From assembly GCA_963808165.1 (NCBI GenBank), contig CAWEET010000011.1, positions 310,001-374,000 on the forward strand: DNA of 64,000 bases. Reading direction: 5' to 3'. The first letter of the stretch is position 1. Each line of letters begins with the position of its first letter. Below the pieces are notes generated by a model. The model worked only from the letters and a program-made list of their open reading frames with translations, did not search any database and was not told the DNA's origin. Source of the stretch: Thiosocius sp963808165. Lineage in GTDB: Bacteria; Pseudomonadota; Gammaproteobacteria; Chromatiales; Chromatiaceae. A program made the position numbers and the translations under genes. Of the stretch, positions 10,501-18,248 are shown piece by piece.

Positions 10501-10640
10501 GAACCCGTGACGACCCGATTCAGCCCATGGCACTCGAGCGTATCGCCGCGGCCCTCGAACCCACGGGAGAGCCGGTCCCGCCGCCGGCCGCATCTTCGGG
10601 GCAGATCGGGGAGACGGACCCAGGGGCCATGGAGCGCTGA
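4584..10640 (+). CDS. Giant protein with two lipase-like domains, a CHAT protease domain and a helical-repeat tail
   Basis: This 2018-residue protein starts at GTG after GAGGGTAAGG. Residues about 230-560 form an alpha/beta hydrolase with HGTGSH for the oxyanion region and nucleophile elbow THSRGG (Ser305). Residues about 590-930 form a second one resembling lecithin:cholesterol acyltransferases, with LLPGIMGSHLE and AHSMGGLVAR (Ser702). Residues about 1000-1200 are unassigned. Residues about 1360-1640 are a CHAT caspase-like protease with His1498 in AAHGVY and Cys1541/1542 in FLNCCHLG, followed by the GVRCVVVAGWAVND strand. The C-terminal 360 residues are helical and TPR-like. No signal peptide is seen. 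The caspase scrap lies just upstream. Two esterases plus a dormant protease suggest a membrane-damaging effector switched on by proteolysis, but that is inference. Confidence 0.8.
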   Translation: MADSSSERETIEISLHGRKVEDGKATLPALLQDASRATGGPPDPFVNGRVIEVDAVYDLSRVARSGGAQATANPAGDRLLALEADDGTTLFMRADKLRDELQRLYPDAVPPDGRLDLSVLHGHDAASRGAVDWVWSKLSVLGLSPDAIIDRAKAKVRDLILERLGDQVKDRLEELSDFSASTLGARALMWAIESQLAGEPGLYRWRGGTLALSDRVRTDDPSLGQAAADGPLLIFIHGTGSHTAGSFGDLRATGASADWEQIKRRFSGRVYGFEHRTFSESPIDNALMLAQTLPPGARLALVTHSRGGLVGDLLCTGRLDDALIAAYRPAATPDKGPEDDTLAELREAVAAEEQRKLRELRQLLAEKDFRIERYVRVACPARGTALLSDNLDVFLSGLLSLMSSIVGAVAGPGASPVLSAFKRVVLEIADKRLDPHLVPGIEAMLSDAPMGALLARASRRPGIEMAVIAGDVEGDSLLKRLGLLFTDWMFFDRQHNDLVVDTGSMYAGMALTPGARYLFDQGTTVNHFSYFDNRRTREALRHWLAADSPAALTMFLPLEVQREPSALEARELTRGRAARTPAAAPDTRPVVLLLPGIMGSHLELRRSNQRPGSGNRVWFDPVQLIRGGLGDIRFGARAVYEESLFQMFYGDLIEHLDQSHSVIRFPYDWRRPIQEAADRLAETVRDALTTHPNQPLRLLAHSMGGLVARAMIARHADLWQDIVEGDRPGGRFVMLGTPNHGSHLMVEGLLGKSDTMRRLARIDLVHSLQEVLDIVAGFPGATQLLPRPGFEDSGGSPVDDYLDPTVWKELGRHNQDRWFGDGIVGTPTDRAIDAARELWSDVLGETGAGGTWRPRQIEPPERVSYVFGQAENTACGITLDGGRVRMVGTPQGDGSVSWASGRLDFIPEENHWYMPAAHGDLADTSEYFPAIVELLQTGRTSRLGRLPVSRGVPTTRTYDAGPASYPTEEELVRGLMSSRPRRPQPVAARQQLAVWVSAMDLRYAQVPVMCGHYVGDPISGAEAQIDEHLVGRALRQRERLGLYPAAVGTSAVVLMPRSEEETLRRTCRGALVVGLGTMGQLTVGSVTETVRAGVLRLLLSTHESANADAAPGSTRPIDSENRGIRLGSLLIGYNSTTLGSVENFVDAIILGVCEANRQFAAATQASLRVSELQFIEIFLDTAISAAHAVRNAGERLATPLRRLEAELAPHNELQEGKGLQPRLYATDVFGYWPRLMITDADAAETDCPPECYQVKQVSPIPQELLQELQASGCGADDQEGSSQVGAGADASATGPTRLGRPRRPVAARLKYVFLSARARAETVAQQRQPGLVEDLVMQAIRDDRYNPDLARTLFQLLIPLEFKATARDLERLALVLDGYTANLPWEMLQADDEPLILKTAVVRQLASLRFRQKVYNTTGKTACVIADPSTRGYLEHFGNPGDRPLPVLPGAAEEGRAVRRILEANNYQVNFVPPDSEAMDVITRLFRDQYRILMVAAHGVYRAKARDGTERTGVVLSNGVLLTAAEVGQLEVVPDVAFLNCCHLGKVDGAAALPTDVNRLAYSLARELIEIGVRCVVVAGWAVNDQAARTFAESFFLQLVKLGKPFGVAVHAARLATYEGHPVTNTWGAYQAYGDATFVLEPRKESSGGASRARVARAELLVDLARLRSEADHQIGPYGFDRARQEIGALLRNAPPEWSDLPEVQAAIAEVYSASGRAGFEAARTAYLRAIAEEDKAGRVPVKAIEQLANLEARMAERLCDRHDLSASAFRRCVRETALPRVRQAISRLSLLIELSGDVEGNQPSAVPGQTTRPNPERQSLLGSAYKIEAKLLADADYAWSTVGRALKKAREAYKVAEGSRDDSNLNPYALLNRLHLDALLQSEETLEQVIALAERCKSVARRRFKDGADFWDAVTVVDADLVIGLVQGSLGDAGTEQDLLQAYREAGETVPKNAREFDSVVRQLRFHAAILRTRDDPIQPMALERIAAALEPTGEPVPPPAASSGQIGETDPGAMER

Positions 10641-10990
10641 CTCCCTGGGCGCCGCCGGTTTGCCTGCGGCGAGTGGCCGCGCCCTGTCGTCAAGGTATAA
10701 CGGCATTTGCCTGGCAAATCAGCAGGCATTGAAAAGTGCTCTGGCGTGTTTGATGTGCGGGCGTCTGCCGCAGGGATGCGTCGGTCGAGCCCCCAGGGAC
10801 GGATTCACGGCGTCCCGCGGGTCGAATGCGCCGGGGCGCAAATCCTACAATCAGCGATATTGCGTCCAAGCGGCTGGCCATGCCGACGAAATGGACAGGC
10901 GACAGAAACCCGAACAGTTACCCGGTAACTGAATGAAAATGCCGCGTGTGTCGGTCTAATAGCGAGAAGATCATAACTGTATGGTGGGGA
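10641..10990. other. Intergenic region with a dispersed repeat
   Basis: There is no convincing gene in these 350 bases. The middle holds one copy of the dispersed repeat (10761-10840). The part just before msrAB is AT-richer and may hold its promoter, but no clear -35/-10 pair could be picked out. Confidence 0.5.
10761..10840 (+). repeat. Dispersed intergenic repeat, copy 1
   Basis: The copy contains GTCGAGCCCCCAGGGACGG, then ATTCACGGCGTC and CCGCGGGTCGAATGCGCC. The same core (TCGAGCC, about 10 bases, then ATTCACGGCGTC) recurs elsewhere in the window, always between genes. Such repeats are common in Chromatiales-like genomes. It has no coding potential. Confidence 0.65.
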
Positions 10991-12103
10991 ATGATGAGCA
11001 GGTGGCTGATGGCGCTGGGACTGGTACTCGCAATGCTGGTCGCGGTCCCCTGGTGGATGGGCAACTCGCACGAGCCCGTTGCGGCGCCGTCGGCCGACGG
11101 GCACGGGGCGCTTGCGACCTTCGCCGGCGGCTGCTTCTGGTGTGTGGAGGCGGACTTCGAGAGGGTGCCGGGCGTGGTCGAGGCGGTCTCGGGTTACACC
11201 GGGGGCAAGGCCCGAGATCCGAGCTACCGACAGGTTTCCAGCGGCAGCACCCGCCACCTGGAGGCGGTGCAGGTACGCTACGACCCGGACATCATCACCT
11301 ATGAAGGCCTGCTGGCCGCGTTCTGGCGCATGATCGACGCCACAGATGGCGGCGGCCAGTTCCGCGACCGCGGCCGGCAATATTCCACGGCCATCTTTTA
11401 CCATGGCGAGGCGCAGCGGCGCGCCGCCGAGCAGTCACGCGACGCACTGGCCGGGAGTGGCCGCCTCGACGGGCCGATCGCCACCGCGATCGTACCGGCG
11501 GGCAAATTTTACCGCGCGGAGGACTATCACCAGGACTATTACGAAAGGAACTCGCTGCGCTACGGTTTTTACCGCTTCGGCTCGGGACGAGACCGCTACC
11601 TGGAGGCAACCTGGGGAGAGGACATCGACGTGGACTACAGTAAATACTCACCCGCGGTTGCGGACGACTTCAGCAAGCCCTCCGAGCAAGAGCTGCGGGA
11701 GCGGCTGACACCGATGCAATACGAGGTCACGCAACGTGATGGCACGGAACCGCCGTTCGACAATGCCTTTTGGGACAACAAGCAGGAGGGCATCTATGTG
11801 GACGTCGTCAGCGGCGAGCCGCTGTTCTCATCGACTGACAAGTACCGCTCGGGTACCGGCTGGCCGAGCTTCACACGACCGCTGGAAGAGGCACTGGTGG
11901 TCGAGAAGACGGACTACAAACTGATCCTGCCGCGCACCGAGGTGCGCAGCCGTCACGCCGACTCGCACCTGGGCCACGTCTTCAACGATGGTCCGGCCCC
12001 GACCGGTCTGCGGTACTGCGTCAATTCGGCCTCGCTGCGGTTCATTCCAAAGGAGGACCTGGACAAGGAAGGCTACGAGAAGTATCTGGCTCAGTTCGAG
12101 TAA
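10991..12103 (+). CDS. msrAB: Fused peptide-methionine sulfoxide reductase MsrA-MsrB
   Basis: The 370-residue product repairs both stereoisomers of oxidised methionine. The MsrA half carries the GCFWC motif at residues 47-51 (catalytic Cys48), followed by GYTGG and DYHQDYY. The MsrB half has SGTGWPSF, HLGHVF and RYCVNSASLRF with catalytic Cys343. It lacks the CxxC pairs that bind zinc in many MsrB proteins. Residues 5-23 are one hydrophobic segment, so the enzyme is exported or membrane-anchored and would act in the periplasm. The start at 10991 or 10994 is preferred to an upstream in-frame ATG because it follows GGTGGGGA and puts the hydrophobic segment at the N-terminus. The gene is monocistronic. 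Confidence 0.92.
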   Translation: MMSRWLMALGLVLAMLVAVPWWMGNSHEPVAAPSADGHGALATFAGGCFWCVEADFERVPGVVEAVSGYTGGKARDPSYRQVSSGSTRHLEAVQVRYDPDIITYEGLLAAFWRMIDATDGGGQFRDRGRQYSTAIFYHGEAQRRAAEQSRDALAGSGRLDGPIATAIVPAGKFYRAEDYHQDYYERNSLRYGFYRFGSGRDRYLEATWGEDIDVDYSKYSPAVADDFSKPSEQELRERLTPMQYEVTQRDGTEPPFDNAFWDNKQEGIYVDVVSGEPLFSSTDKYRSGTGWPSFTRPLEEALVVEKTDYKLILPRTEVRSRHADSHLGHVFNDGPAPTGLRYCVNSASLRFIPKEDLDKEGYEKYLAQFE

Positions 12104-12663
12104 AGGACAAAAAGGCGAGGCTGGCCCCTGATCGGCAATCGAATGCCAGGCAGCCAGCACCGCGGGTGAACGCGACGCGTACGCGAAGACGGTCGGGGCG
12201 CGCGCTTCGGCGACGCGGCTGCGCAACTGGGAACGACGGCACTTGGGACATCGCGTTAGCTGTGAACCATGGTCACCCAACTGCCTTCTGCCCAGAGCTC
12301 GACCCAACCTTCTCGAAGATAATGTCTCCAAGCCGGACTGTTGACAGGCACACAGACACTCTTTGTTTGCATGACGCGCCTCCTTGGCCGCTGCTCGAGT
12401 ATCCCTGGGCGACGAGCCCGTCAGATACGAACAGGGGCACCAGGAACAAAGCATGTCTCAGGCCATGCCCTACAAAGGCATTGTTTTTTCAATCACTTGC
12501 GATGATGGCGCGCGCCAAGACCGGGGAAGATCATTCCTGAGTGTAAATAATTGCGACAGTCATGGACTGTGCGCGACCTGACCGGCTCTCGCTCAGCGAC
12601 GCCGCGTGGACGTCCAGAATCACAAAGCGGGTCGGCCACTCAGGTGGTGGATAAGAGCAGCTG
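12104..12663. other. 560-base region without a recognisable gene
   Basis: Reading frames on both strands are short and show no family resemblance. Codon character is poor and no RNA gene is evident. Given the damaged TRIC gene that follows, this may be decayed coding sequence. Confidence 0.4.
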
Positions 12664-12955
12664 TCAGCCCCTCCTTGGCTTGGTCATCAACCATTCCGGT
12701 ACGCTCAAACCCCAGTGGATGACGGCGGCTCGAAAGCAGAAGATACCGGCGATGCAGATGAACGCACTCATCGATCGGTATTCGTGCAGGAACATCAACG
12801 ACAACACATAGGCCGTGCATCCCAGCAATACCGGAATCGCATACAGATCATCGATACCCTTAGATGAAACGGCAATGACGCCCGTCATCGCGAACGCGCT
12901 GATGGCCACCATCTGTACTGCGTAAGAGAAGATACGTCCATCAGGTGTTACACCC
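12664..12955 (-). pseudogene. TRIC-type (UPF0126/YicG-like) channel gene with deleted centre
   Basis: The minus-strand frame begins with a first membrane helix and its hallmark end, FAMTGVIAVSSKGID, as in UPF0126/TRIC cation-channel proteins. It then jumps directly to LYAIPVLLGCTAYVLSLMF and FRAAVIHWGLSVP, which is the last-helix end of the same family. Normal members are about 200-220 residues with two GGGxxRD repeats; neither repeat is present here, so about 110 residues are missing at about 12850. The start is unclear: an ATG at about 12980 is out of frame across a run of seven G. It overlaps no essential part of the neighbouring gene. It is non-functional as read. Confidence 0.65.
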
Positions 12956-12997
12956 CCCCAATGCCTTCCGGGACATCCATGACGCCGGTGTCGACGT

Positions 12998-14002
12998 TCA
13001 ACCGAGGTAGCGCTGCGCCGCGGTGAAGAAATCGTCACGCCGCGGCAATTCGTCCAGCGTAACCGAAAGCGGCAGCGCCACCAGTCGCTGTCCGCGCGCG
13101 TTATGAAACTCTGTGAGGCTGATCCGCCTGACTGAGCTGTCCTGCCTATCGCGCTGGATGTTCATACGGTCCAGGTAGAGATCCACACCCTCCAGCCAGA
13201 GCTGCTGCTGCGCGTCGGTCAGCACCGCGGCGGCGATGTCCAGGTAGGCGTGCAGGGTTCGATCATCGGCGCCGATAGCGGCTAGCTGATCCTCTGTCTC
13301 GTCGAGTTCGGCCTGCAAGGCCGCCGCATCCGGTGCACCCCCCTGTGCCTCGTCGAAATCCAGGCCACCCTGCTGCATGGCCGCCAGCTTGCGCATCAGC
13401 AGCGAACGCCGGTTGCTGAGATCCGCACGCTCGCCCGCCACCTCGGTGATACGCGTCAGCGCCAGACTGAGCAGGTGATCGAAGGCCCGGCGTTTCAATT
13501 GACGCAGGGCCTCGTCTGTGGTTGCCGCGGGATCCACCAGGCGATGGCCCTGAAAGTTCACCGCGACCTGGGGGATGTCGCGGCGCACCATCTCGCCTTC
13601 CATCTCCATACCCAGTACGCGTTTCTCCACCCGCTCCGCCAACAGCAGCACCGTGGCCTGGCCAGCACCCGACGCGGGGCTGTCGCGAAACTCGCACAGG
13701 GAGCTGTCGTTGGCCAAGACCTCCAGCATGCGGTCGGCCGAGGCGAACAGCGTCGAGAGACGTTCGTCCTTGCCATAATCGTCCCGGTTGGCCGACAACG
13801 GCGCCGGCAGACTGTCGATCAATGCGACCACGGCGTCGATCGCATGCATAACCGGGGTACGCAGTGACTTGCGATACCCCGGCAGGGTGCTGAGACGGGA
13901 ATCGGTGCCGTCCACGACCCGCTGGATCGCCCGCTCGATCAGCGTCTCGGGATAACGCCCCGGTTCCTCCTTGCCGAAGATGGACTTGAACAGTTCGAAC
14001 AT
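12998..14002 (-). CDS. Hypothetical cytoplasmic protein with coiled-coil segments
   Basis: This 334-residue protein (MFELFKSIFGKEEPGRYP at the start) has no signal peptide or membrane helix. It is rich in Glu, Asp, Arg and Leu, and residues about 165-275 look helical and partly coiled coil (heptad-like LRQLKRRAFDHLL and LQAELDETEDQLAAIG). No catalytic motif was recognised. It begins 22 bases after the PPK2 gene ends on the same strand and is probably co-transcribed with it, so a role connected with polyphosphate is possible but unproven. Confidence 0.7.
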   Translation of the reverse strand: MFELFKSIFGKEEPGRYPETLIERAIQRVVDGTDSRLSTLPGYRKSLRTPVMHAIDAVVALIDSLPAPLSANRDDYGKDERLSTLFASADRMLEVLANDSSLCEFRDSPASGAGQATVLLLAERVEKRVLGMEMEGEMVRRDIPQVAVNFQGHRLVDPAATTDEALRQLKRRAFDHLLSLALTRITEVAGERADLSNRRSLLMRKLAAMQQGGLDFDEAQGGAPDAAALQAELDETEDQLAAIGADDRTLHAYLDIAAAVLTDAQQQLWLEGVDLYLDRMNIQRDRQDSSVRRISLTEFHNARGQRLVALPLSVTLDELPRRDDFFTAAQRYLG

Positions 14003-14023
14003 ATGACCGGTTTCCTTACAGCT

Positions 14024-14866
14024 TCAAGAGACCTCCGGGATCCAGCGACGGTTCGCCAGGCTTGCCTCGTCGTCATAGGCATGTTTCATATCCCGCTTGG
14101 GCAATTTGACCTTTTTGCGCGGGATCGGCTCGTACGGGATCTGCTTCAGCAAGTGCGTGATCACATTCAGGCGTGCGCGCTTCTTGTCGTCGGAACGCAC
14201 GATGTTCCATGGCGCCCATTCGGTGTCGGTGGCGTCCAGCATCTGGTCGCGCGCCCGTGAGTAGTCGTACCAGCGCCGGCGCGAAGGCAGGTCCATTGCC
14301 GACAGCTTCCACTGGCGTACCGGGTCTTCGATGCGCGCGCGGAACCGCCGTTCCTGCTCCTCATCGCCGACCTCCAGCCAGAACTTCACCAGTATGATGC
14401 CGGTGTCCACGACATGCTTCTCGAACTGCGGAGCCAACTCGAGGAAGCGACGGTGCTGTGCCTCGGTGCAGAACCCCATCACCGGCTCGACGCCGGCGCG
14501 GTTGTACCAACTGCGGTCCCAGATGATCACCTCGCCCGCCGAGGGAAAATGCGCCATGTAACGTTGCACATACATCTGCGACTTTTCACGGTCGGTAGGC
14601 GCCGGCAAGGCCACGACCCTGAACACGCGCGGGCTCACCCGCTCGGTGATCGCCTTGATGGTGCCTCCCTTGCCCGCCGCATCTCGGCCCTCGAAGACGA
14701 TCATGATGCGCTGGCCGGTGGCCTTCACCCACTCCTGCAGCGCACACAGCTCGCCCTGCAGTTCGATCAGCCGCTTTTCGTACTCCTTGCGCTTGAGCTT
14801 TTTCTTGCCGCCCTGCTTATCGTCTTTGTCTTTCGAAGATGATTTCTTGGAATTCTTATGCTTCAT
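14024..14866 (-). CDS. ppk2: Polyphosphate kinase 2 (PPK2 family)
   Basis: The 280-residue cytoplasmic enzyme transfers phosphate between polyphosphate and nucleotides. The P-loop is EGRDAAGKGG (residues 59-68), and the second phosphate-binding box IIWDRSWYNRAGVE contains Asp117. VFRVVALPAPTDREK and RARDQMLDATDTEWAPW are also typical of the one-domain class. The first 28 residues are a lysine/serine-rich tail (KKSSSKDKDDK). The start at 14866 is chosen because it follows GGAGACAAGCACG; an upstream in-frame start adds only 21 unsupported residues. Whether the preferred product is ADP, GDP or AMP phosphorylation cannot be read from the sequence. Confidence 0.9.
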   Translation of the reverse strand: MKHKNSKKSSSKDKDDKQGGKKKLKRKEYEKRLIELQGELCALQEWVKATGQRIMIVFEGRDAAGKGGTIKAITERVSPRVFRVVALPAPTDREKSQMYVQRYMAHFPSAGEVIIWDRSWYNRAGVEPVMGFCTEAQHRRFLELAPQFEKHVVDTGIILVKFWLEVGDEEQERRFRARIEDPVRQWKLSAMDLPSRRRWYDYSRARDQMLDATDTEWAPWNIVRSDDKKRARLNVITHLLKQIPYEPIPRKKVKLPKRDMKHAYDDEASLANRRWIPEVS

Positions 14867-14992
14867 CGTGCTTGTCTCCTCAATCGCTTTCACGCTGGTC
14901 TGCGGACAGACGCCGCGGTACACCGCCACTTTCAGCCCATGCTACACCCGCGCTACCCCGACAGTGAACCGGCGGGCGCGCGGGATGACGCA

Positions 14993-16471
14993 CTAGCGCA
15001 CGAGACGGACCTGCTGCCAGGCGAGCCTGAACGTTCGGCTGTCGGACAGCCGCAGCGGGGCTTCCAGGATCTGCGGTGCCGGTAAGACGGACACCGGACT
15101 GAATGACCGCTGTTCCAGGTAATCCATGATCTTGTCCGGCACCTCACTGTCTTTGCCGGCGTCCCAGACCAGCAGGGCATCTCCCGTTGCCGGCAATTGG
15201 AAATCTACCGGCGGGAAGCTGACGAATCGTGCCGGCAGCTGGTGTTTCAGGTTTCCGGCGATCAGGCTGTTCTCGGCGACGATGAGCAATCGTTTGTCGG
15301 TCCGCTCGTCCAACGCCCGGGCCAGTTCGACAGCGGGAAAGTGGGGCTTGGTGTACTTGTCCAACAGCGGCCCCAGATAGACCCTGGCGAGCAGGCCGAC
15401 AGACACCAGCATCGCGGCCCCCAGCAGCAGTTTGCTGTAACGTCGCATGACTCGGTCTGAGAACGCATCGGCCGGGACCAGCGCGAAGAACAGCAGCGGC
15501 AGGTAGAACAGCAGTGGCAGCAGCCATCGGCCCTTGAACGTGGAGGCCCCGGACACGATCAGGTAGGCAAAAAGGATGGCCAGCGACAGCCAGAACAGAC
15601 GCAACAGGAAAAGGACCGAGGCCGGTCTGCCTTTGCCCGTCAGCGGGGACCAGCGACGCGGCCAGACCCGCACGGTGGCCAGAAACAGCACGACGAACAA
15701 AGCGCCGAACTGGAGCACGGCCGTAGCGAGCGACGCCAGGTTCCCGATCAGGTTTTTCAGCGACACCGGGCCTGCGGCATCCAGCTTTTGCATACTGGAA
15801 GTGGCCACAACGAGGGCGTCACTCATCCAGAGCGCATATGGGCTCACCAGCACGGCGGCGATCACTAGGGAGAGCAGGAACGCCGGACGCAGGATCAGGC
15901 GCCGATCCAGCGAGTACAGGCTGAAGATCATGGCGAGCAGGAAGAACAGGTAGTTCAACTTGGACAGGATGCCCAGCCCCATCAGCACCCCGAGCAGCAG
16001 GTAGTGTCGTCGCTGTACCCTGCCCGTCACCATGCTGCAGCCGAGCCAAACGCTCAGTGCCGCGACGCTGGTCACCAGTACCGAGTGGGTAAGGTCACGC
16101 TGCGACTCCCAGCCGATATCGGTGAGCAGCAGCAGCGAGAGGGCTGAGGCCGACGCCAGGACGGCGCCGATACCCAGCCGCCGGGCAGCGAAGTAGGTTG
16201 CGGTGTAGGTCAGGAACAGCAGCAGATTCTTGAGCAGGGCGAGCGCCAGCACCCCTGGGCCGAACACCGCGAAAAAGCCCGTCTGCAGCCAGGTGTAGAG
16301 GGGCGGCTGCCCGGTGTAACCGGCCTGCAGACGCTGGCCCAGGATCATCTGCTCCGCCTCATCGAGCTCGAGGCTGCTGCCGAGCACCAGACGCAGGGCG
16401 ACCTGGAACATGAAATAGGCCGCGATCACGCCAAGAAACCGGGGGGTACTGTCTGGTAAGCGCATGTTCAC
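14993..16471 (-). CDS. Glycosyltransferase family 39 / ArnT-like polytopic membrane protein
   Basis: The 492-residue protein has about ten to twelve hydrophobic helices over residues 10-390 and a soluble periplasmic C-terminal part of about 110 residues. Near the N-terminus, SSLELDEAEQMILGQ and GYTGQPPLYTWLQTGFF match the first periplasmic loop of GT39/ArnT-type enzymes, where the acidic residues are catalytic. Such enzymes move a sugar from a polyprenyl-phosphate donor to lipid A or protein. Donor and acceptor are unknown. It is a single gene. The ATG at 16471 or the one at 16465 could be used. Confidence 0.75.
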   Translation of the reverse strand: MNMRLPDSTPRFLGVIAAYFMFQVALRLVLGSSLELDEAEQMILGQRLQAGYTGQPPLYTWLQTGFFAVFGPGVLALALLKNLLLFLTYTATYFAARRLGIGAVLASASALSLLLLTDIGWESQRDLTHSVLVTSVAALSVWLGCSMVTGRVQRRHYLLLGVLMGLGILSKLNYLFFLLAMIFSLYSLDRRLILRPAFLLSLVIAAVLVSPYALWMSDALVVATSSMQKLDAAGPVSLKNLIGNLASLATAVLQFGALFVVLFLATVRVWPRRWSPLTGKGRPASVLFLLRLFWLSLAILFAYLIVSGASTFKGRWLLPLLFYLPLLFFALVPADAFSDRVMRRYSKLLLGAAMLVSVGLLARVYLGPLLDKYTKPHFPAVELARALDERTDKRLLIVAENSLIAGNLKHQLPARFVSFPPVDFQLPATGDALLVWDAGKDSEVPDKIMDYLEQRSFSPVSVLPAPQILEAPLRLSDSRTFRLAWQQVRLVR

Positions 16472-16787
16472 AGGCCGTTACACGGCGACAGCCAAAGCGG
16501 TGGGCCGCGCAATAGAGTGGTGGAAGCGATCCACTCTTTATGCCCGAGATCGGGGCATATTTCTATCGGCACTGAGATCTCCACGTTGGTGTCGCGGCCC
16601 GCGAGCCCGGGGCCGGGCACGTCGACAGGTCGCAGCATCAACGGTCAACGTAGCAGCATAAGGCATGCATCTGACTCCGGCGGGCTTGCCGCCCGAACAA
16701 CGTAGGGCTAAGGTTTCGGCTGATGGAATCCCTGTCCAGCCGTCAACACCTCAAGTCCCTTACGGCGCCGTCTGCAGGAGACAGACT
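16472..16787. other. Divergent intergenic region between the GT39-like and patatin genes
   Basis: These 316 bases separate divergent genes and should hold both promoters. The sequence is of mixed composition. No clear repeat, RNA gene or -35/-10 pair was identified. Confidence 0.4.
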
Positions 16788-18122
16788 ATGAAACCGCTGC
16801 TGATCGCTTCGACGCTGCTGCTGCTCGCCGGCTGCACGTCTTACGGCAAGATCGTCAACGAACCGCGGGCCACGACCGAAGAGACGGCAGGTTCTTATTC
16901 GATCAAGGAATATATCAGCACGCACGACTATGGCGGCCTCGCGATGCAATTGGCGTTCTCCGGCGGCGGTACGCGGGCGGCGGCCCTCGCCTATGGGGTG
17001 CTGCAAGAGCTGCGAGATACCAAGGTGCTGATCGACGGGCACCCCCGCCGCCTGCTCGACGAGGTGGACCTGATCAGCTCCGTGTCCGGTGGCAGCTTTA
17101 CCTCCGCCTACTACGGCCTGCACGGCGATCGGATATTTGAAGACTTCGAATCCGCCTTTCTCAGGCGCAACGTGCAGCACGAGCTGATCGACCGCTTGCT
17201 GAACCCGTTCCGGTGGTTCGGCTCCACCGGCCGCACGGAGATGGCTATTCAATTATACGAACGCTCGATATTCCATGGCGCGACCTTTGCGGACATGCGG
17301 CGCGGCGTCACCGATCCCCTGATACTGATCAACGCCTCTGACCTCGGCTATGGGGTCCGCTTCTCATTCGTCCAGGAATTTTTCAATCTGTTGTGTTCCG
17401 ACATTTCGACCTTTCCGGTATCCAGGGCCGTCACCGCCTCGTCTGCGGTTCCCGTGCTATTCAACCCGGTGGTCTTACAAAACCATCCCGATTGCAAGCA
17501 GGGACAACCGGAGTGGTTGACCAAGGCCATGGTCCATTCGAACGAGAATCCCGAACTCAGGGAGGTCGTTCGGGGCCTGGCGACCTACTACGATGCCGAC
17601 CAGCGCAAGTATGCGCACTTTGTCGACGGCGGGATCACCGACAATCTCGGCCTGCGCGCCATCTACGAGGTCATCGAGGTCGCGGGGGGCATACAAAACA
17701 TGAGTGTCCATTACGGGGACCGGCCGCTGCCATCGCACGTCGCGTATATCAGCGTCGATGCCTCCACTGAGCCCGAACCGGAAATGGACCTCAGCAACGA
17801 ACAGCCATCGCTGTCAGATACGATCAACGCCGTATCAGGCGTGCAGCTCCATCGCTACAATGCGGCCACGTTGGAACTGATGAAAACCAGCCTCGTTGGC
17901 TGGACCGGAAAGCTGTCGACCCCCGACAAAACTGTCGAGCCTCACTTTATCTCCGTCGGTTTTTCTGATTTGGATCCCGCGGAACAGCCGTTCTTCAACG
18001 AGGTCCCGACCAGCTTTGCGCTGAGCGACGAGCAGGTCGACAGGCTGATCAGCGCGGGCCGGCAAATGCTGCGCAACAACCCCGAGTTCCAGCGCCTGCT
18101 GAGGCAACTTGAAGCGGGTTGA
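16788..18122 (+). CDS. Patatin-like phospholipase lipoprotein
   Basis: The 444-residue protein begins with a lipoprotein signal (LLLLAGC, Cys16), so it should be anchored in the outer or inner membrane. The patatin fold shows FSGGGTRAAALAYG (residues 57-70, oxyanion glycines), the nucleophile elbow SVSGGS with Ser100, and the catalytic aspartate in VDGGITDNLG (about residue 282). It would hydrolyse acyl esters of phospholipids. The start at 16788 follows GGAGACAGACT and gives a proper signal; an earlier in-frame ATG at 16665 does not. It ends just before scraps of an AraC-type regulator on the other strand. Confidence 0.85.
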   Translation: MKPLLIASTLLLLAGCTSYGKIVNEPRATTEETAGSYSIKEYISTHDYGGLAMQLAFSGGGTRAAALAYGVLQELRDTKVLIDGHPRRLLDEVDLISSVSGGSFTSAYYGLHGDRIFEDFESAFLRRNVQHELIDRLLNPFRWFGSTGRTEMAIQLYERSIFHGATFADMRRGVTDPLILINASDLGYGVRFSFVQEFFNLLCSDISTFPVSRAVTASSAVPVLFNPVVLQNHPDCKQGQPEWLTKAMVHSNENPELREVVRGLATYYDADQRKYAHFVDGGITDNLGLRAIYEVIEVAGGIQNMSVHYGDRPLPSHVAYISVDASTEPEPEMDLSNEQPSLSDTINAVSGVQLHRYNAATLELMKTSLVGWTGKLSTPDKTVEPHFISVGFSDLDPAEQPFFNEVPTSFALSDEQVDRLISAGRQMLRNNPEFQRLLRQLEAG

Positions 18123-18126
18123 GCGC

Positions 18127-18248
18127 AGGCTATCGGCGGCAAGGCGCATTCGGCTTGTCATTGGCAGCTGTGAATAGGTGAGATCGGCGCGGGCAAGGCG
18201 CCGCTGCAGCATGCGGACACTCATGCCCGCCGCCTCGGCTACCCGTTC
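18127..18248 (-). pseudogene. Scrap of an AraC/XylS-type regulator (DNA-binding part)
   Basis: The minus-strand frame reads ERVAEAAGMSVRMLQRRLARADLTYSQL followed by RMRLAADSL, which is the first helix-turn-helix of AraC-family regulators (GMSxRTLQRRL being the usual form). The second helix-turn-helix and the whole ligand-binding domain are absent. The fragment lies between the patatin stop codon and the end of the damaged LssY gene, overlapping that gene's last codons in another frame. It is best read as debris from a deletion or rearrangement. Confidence 0.55.
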
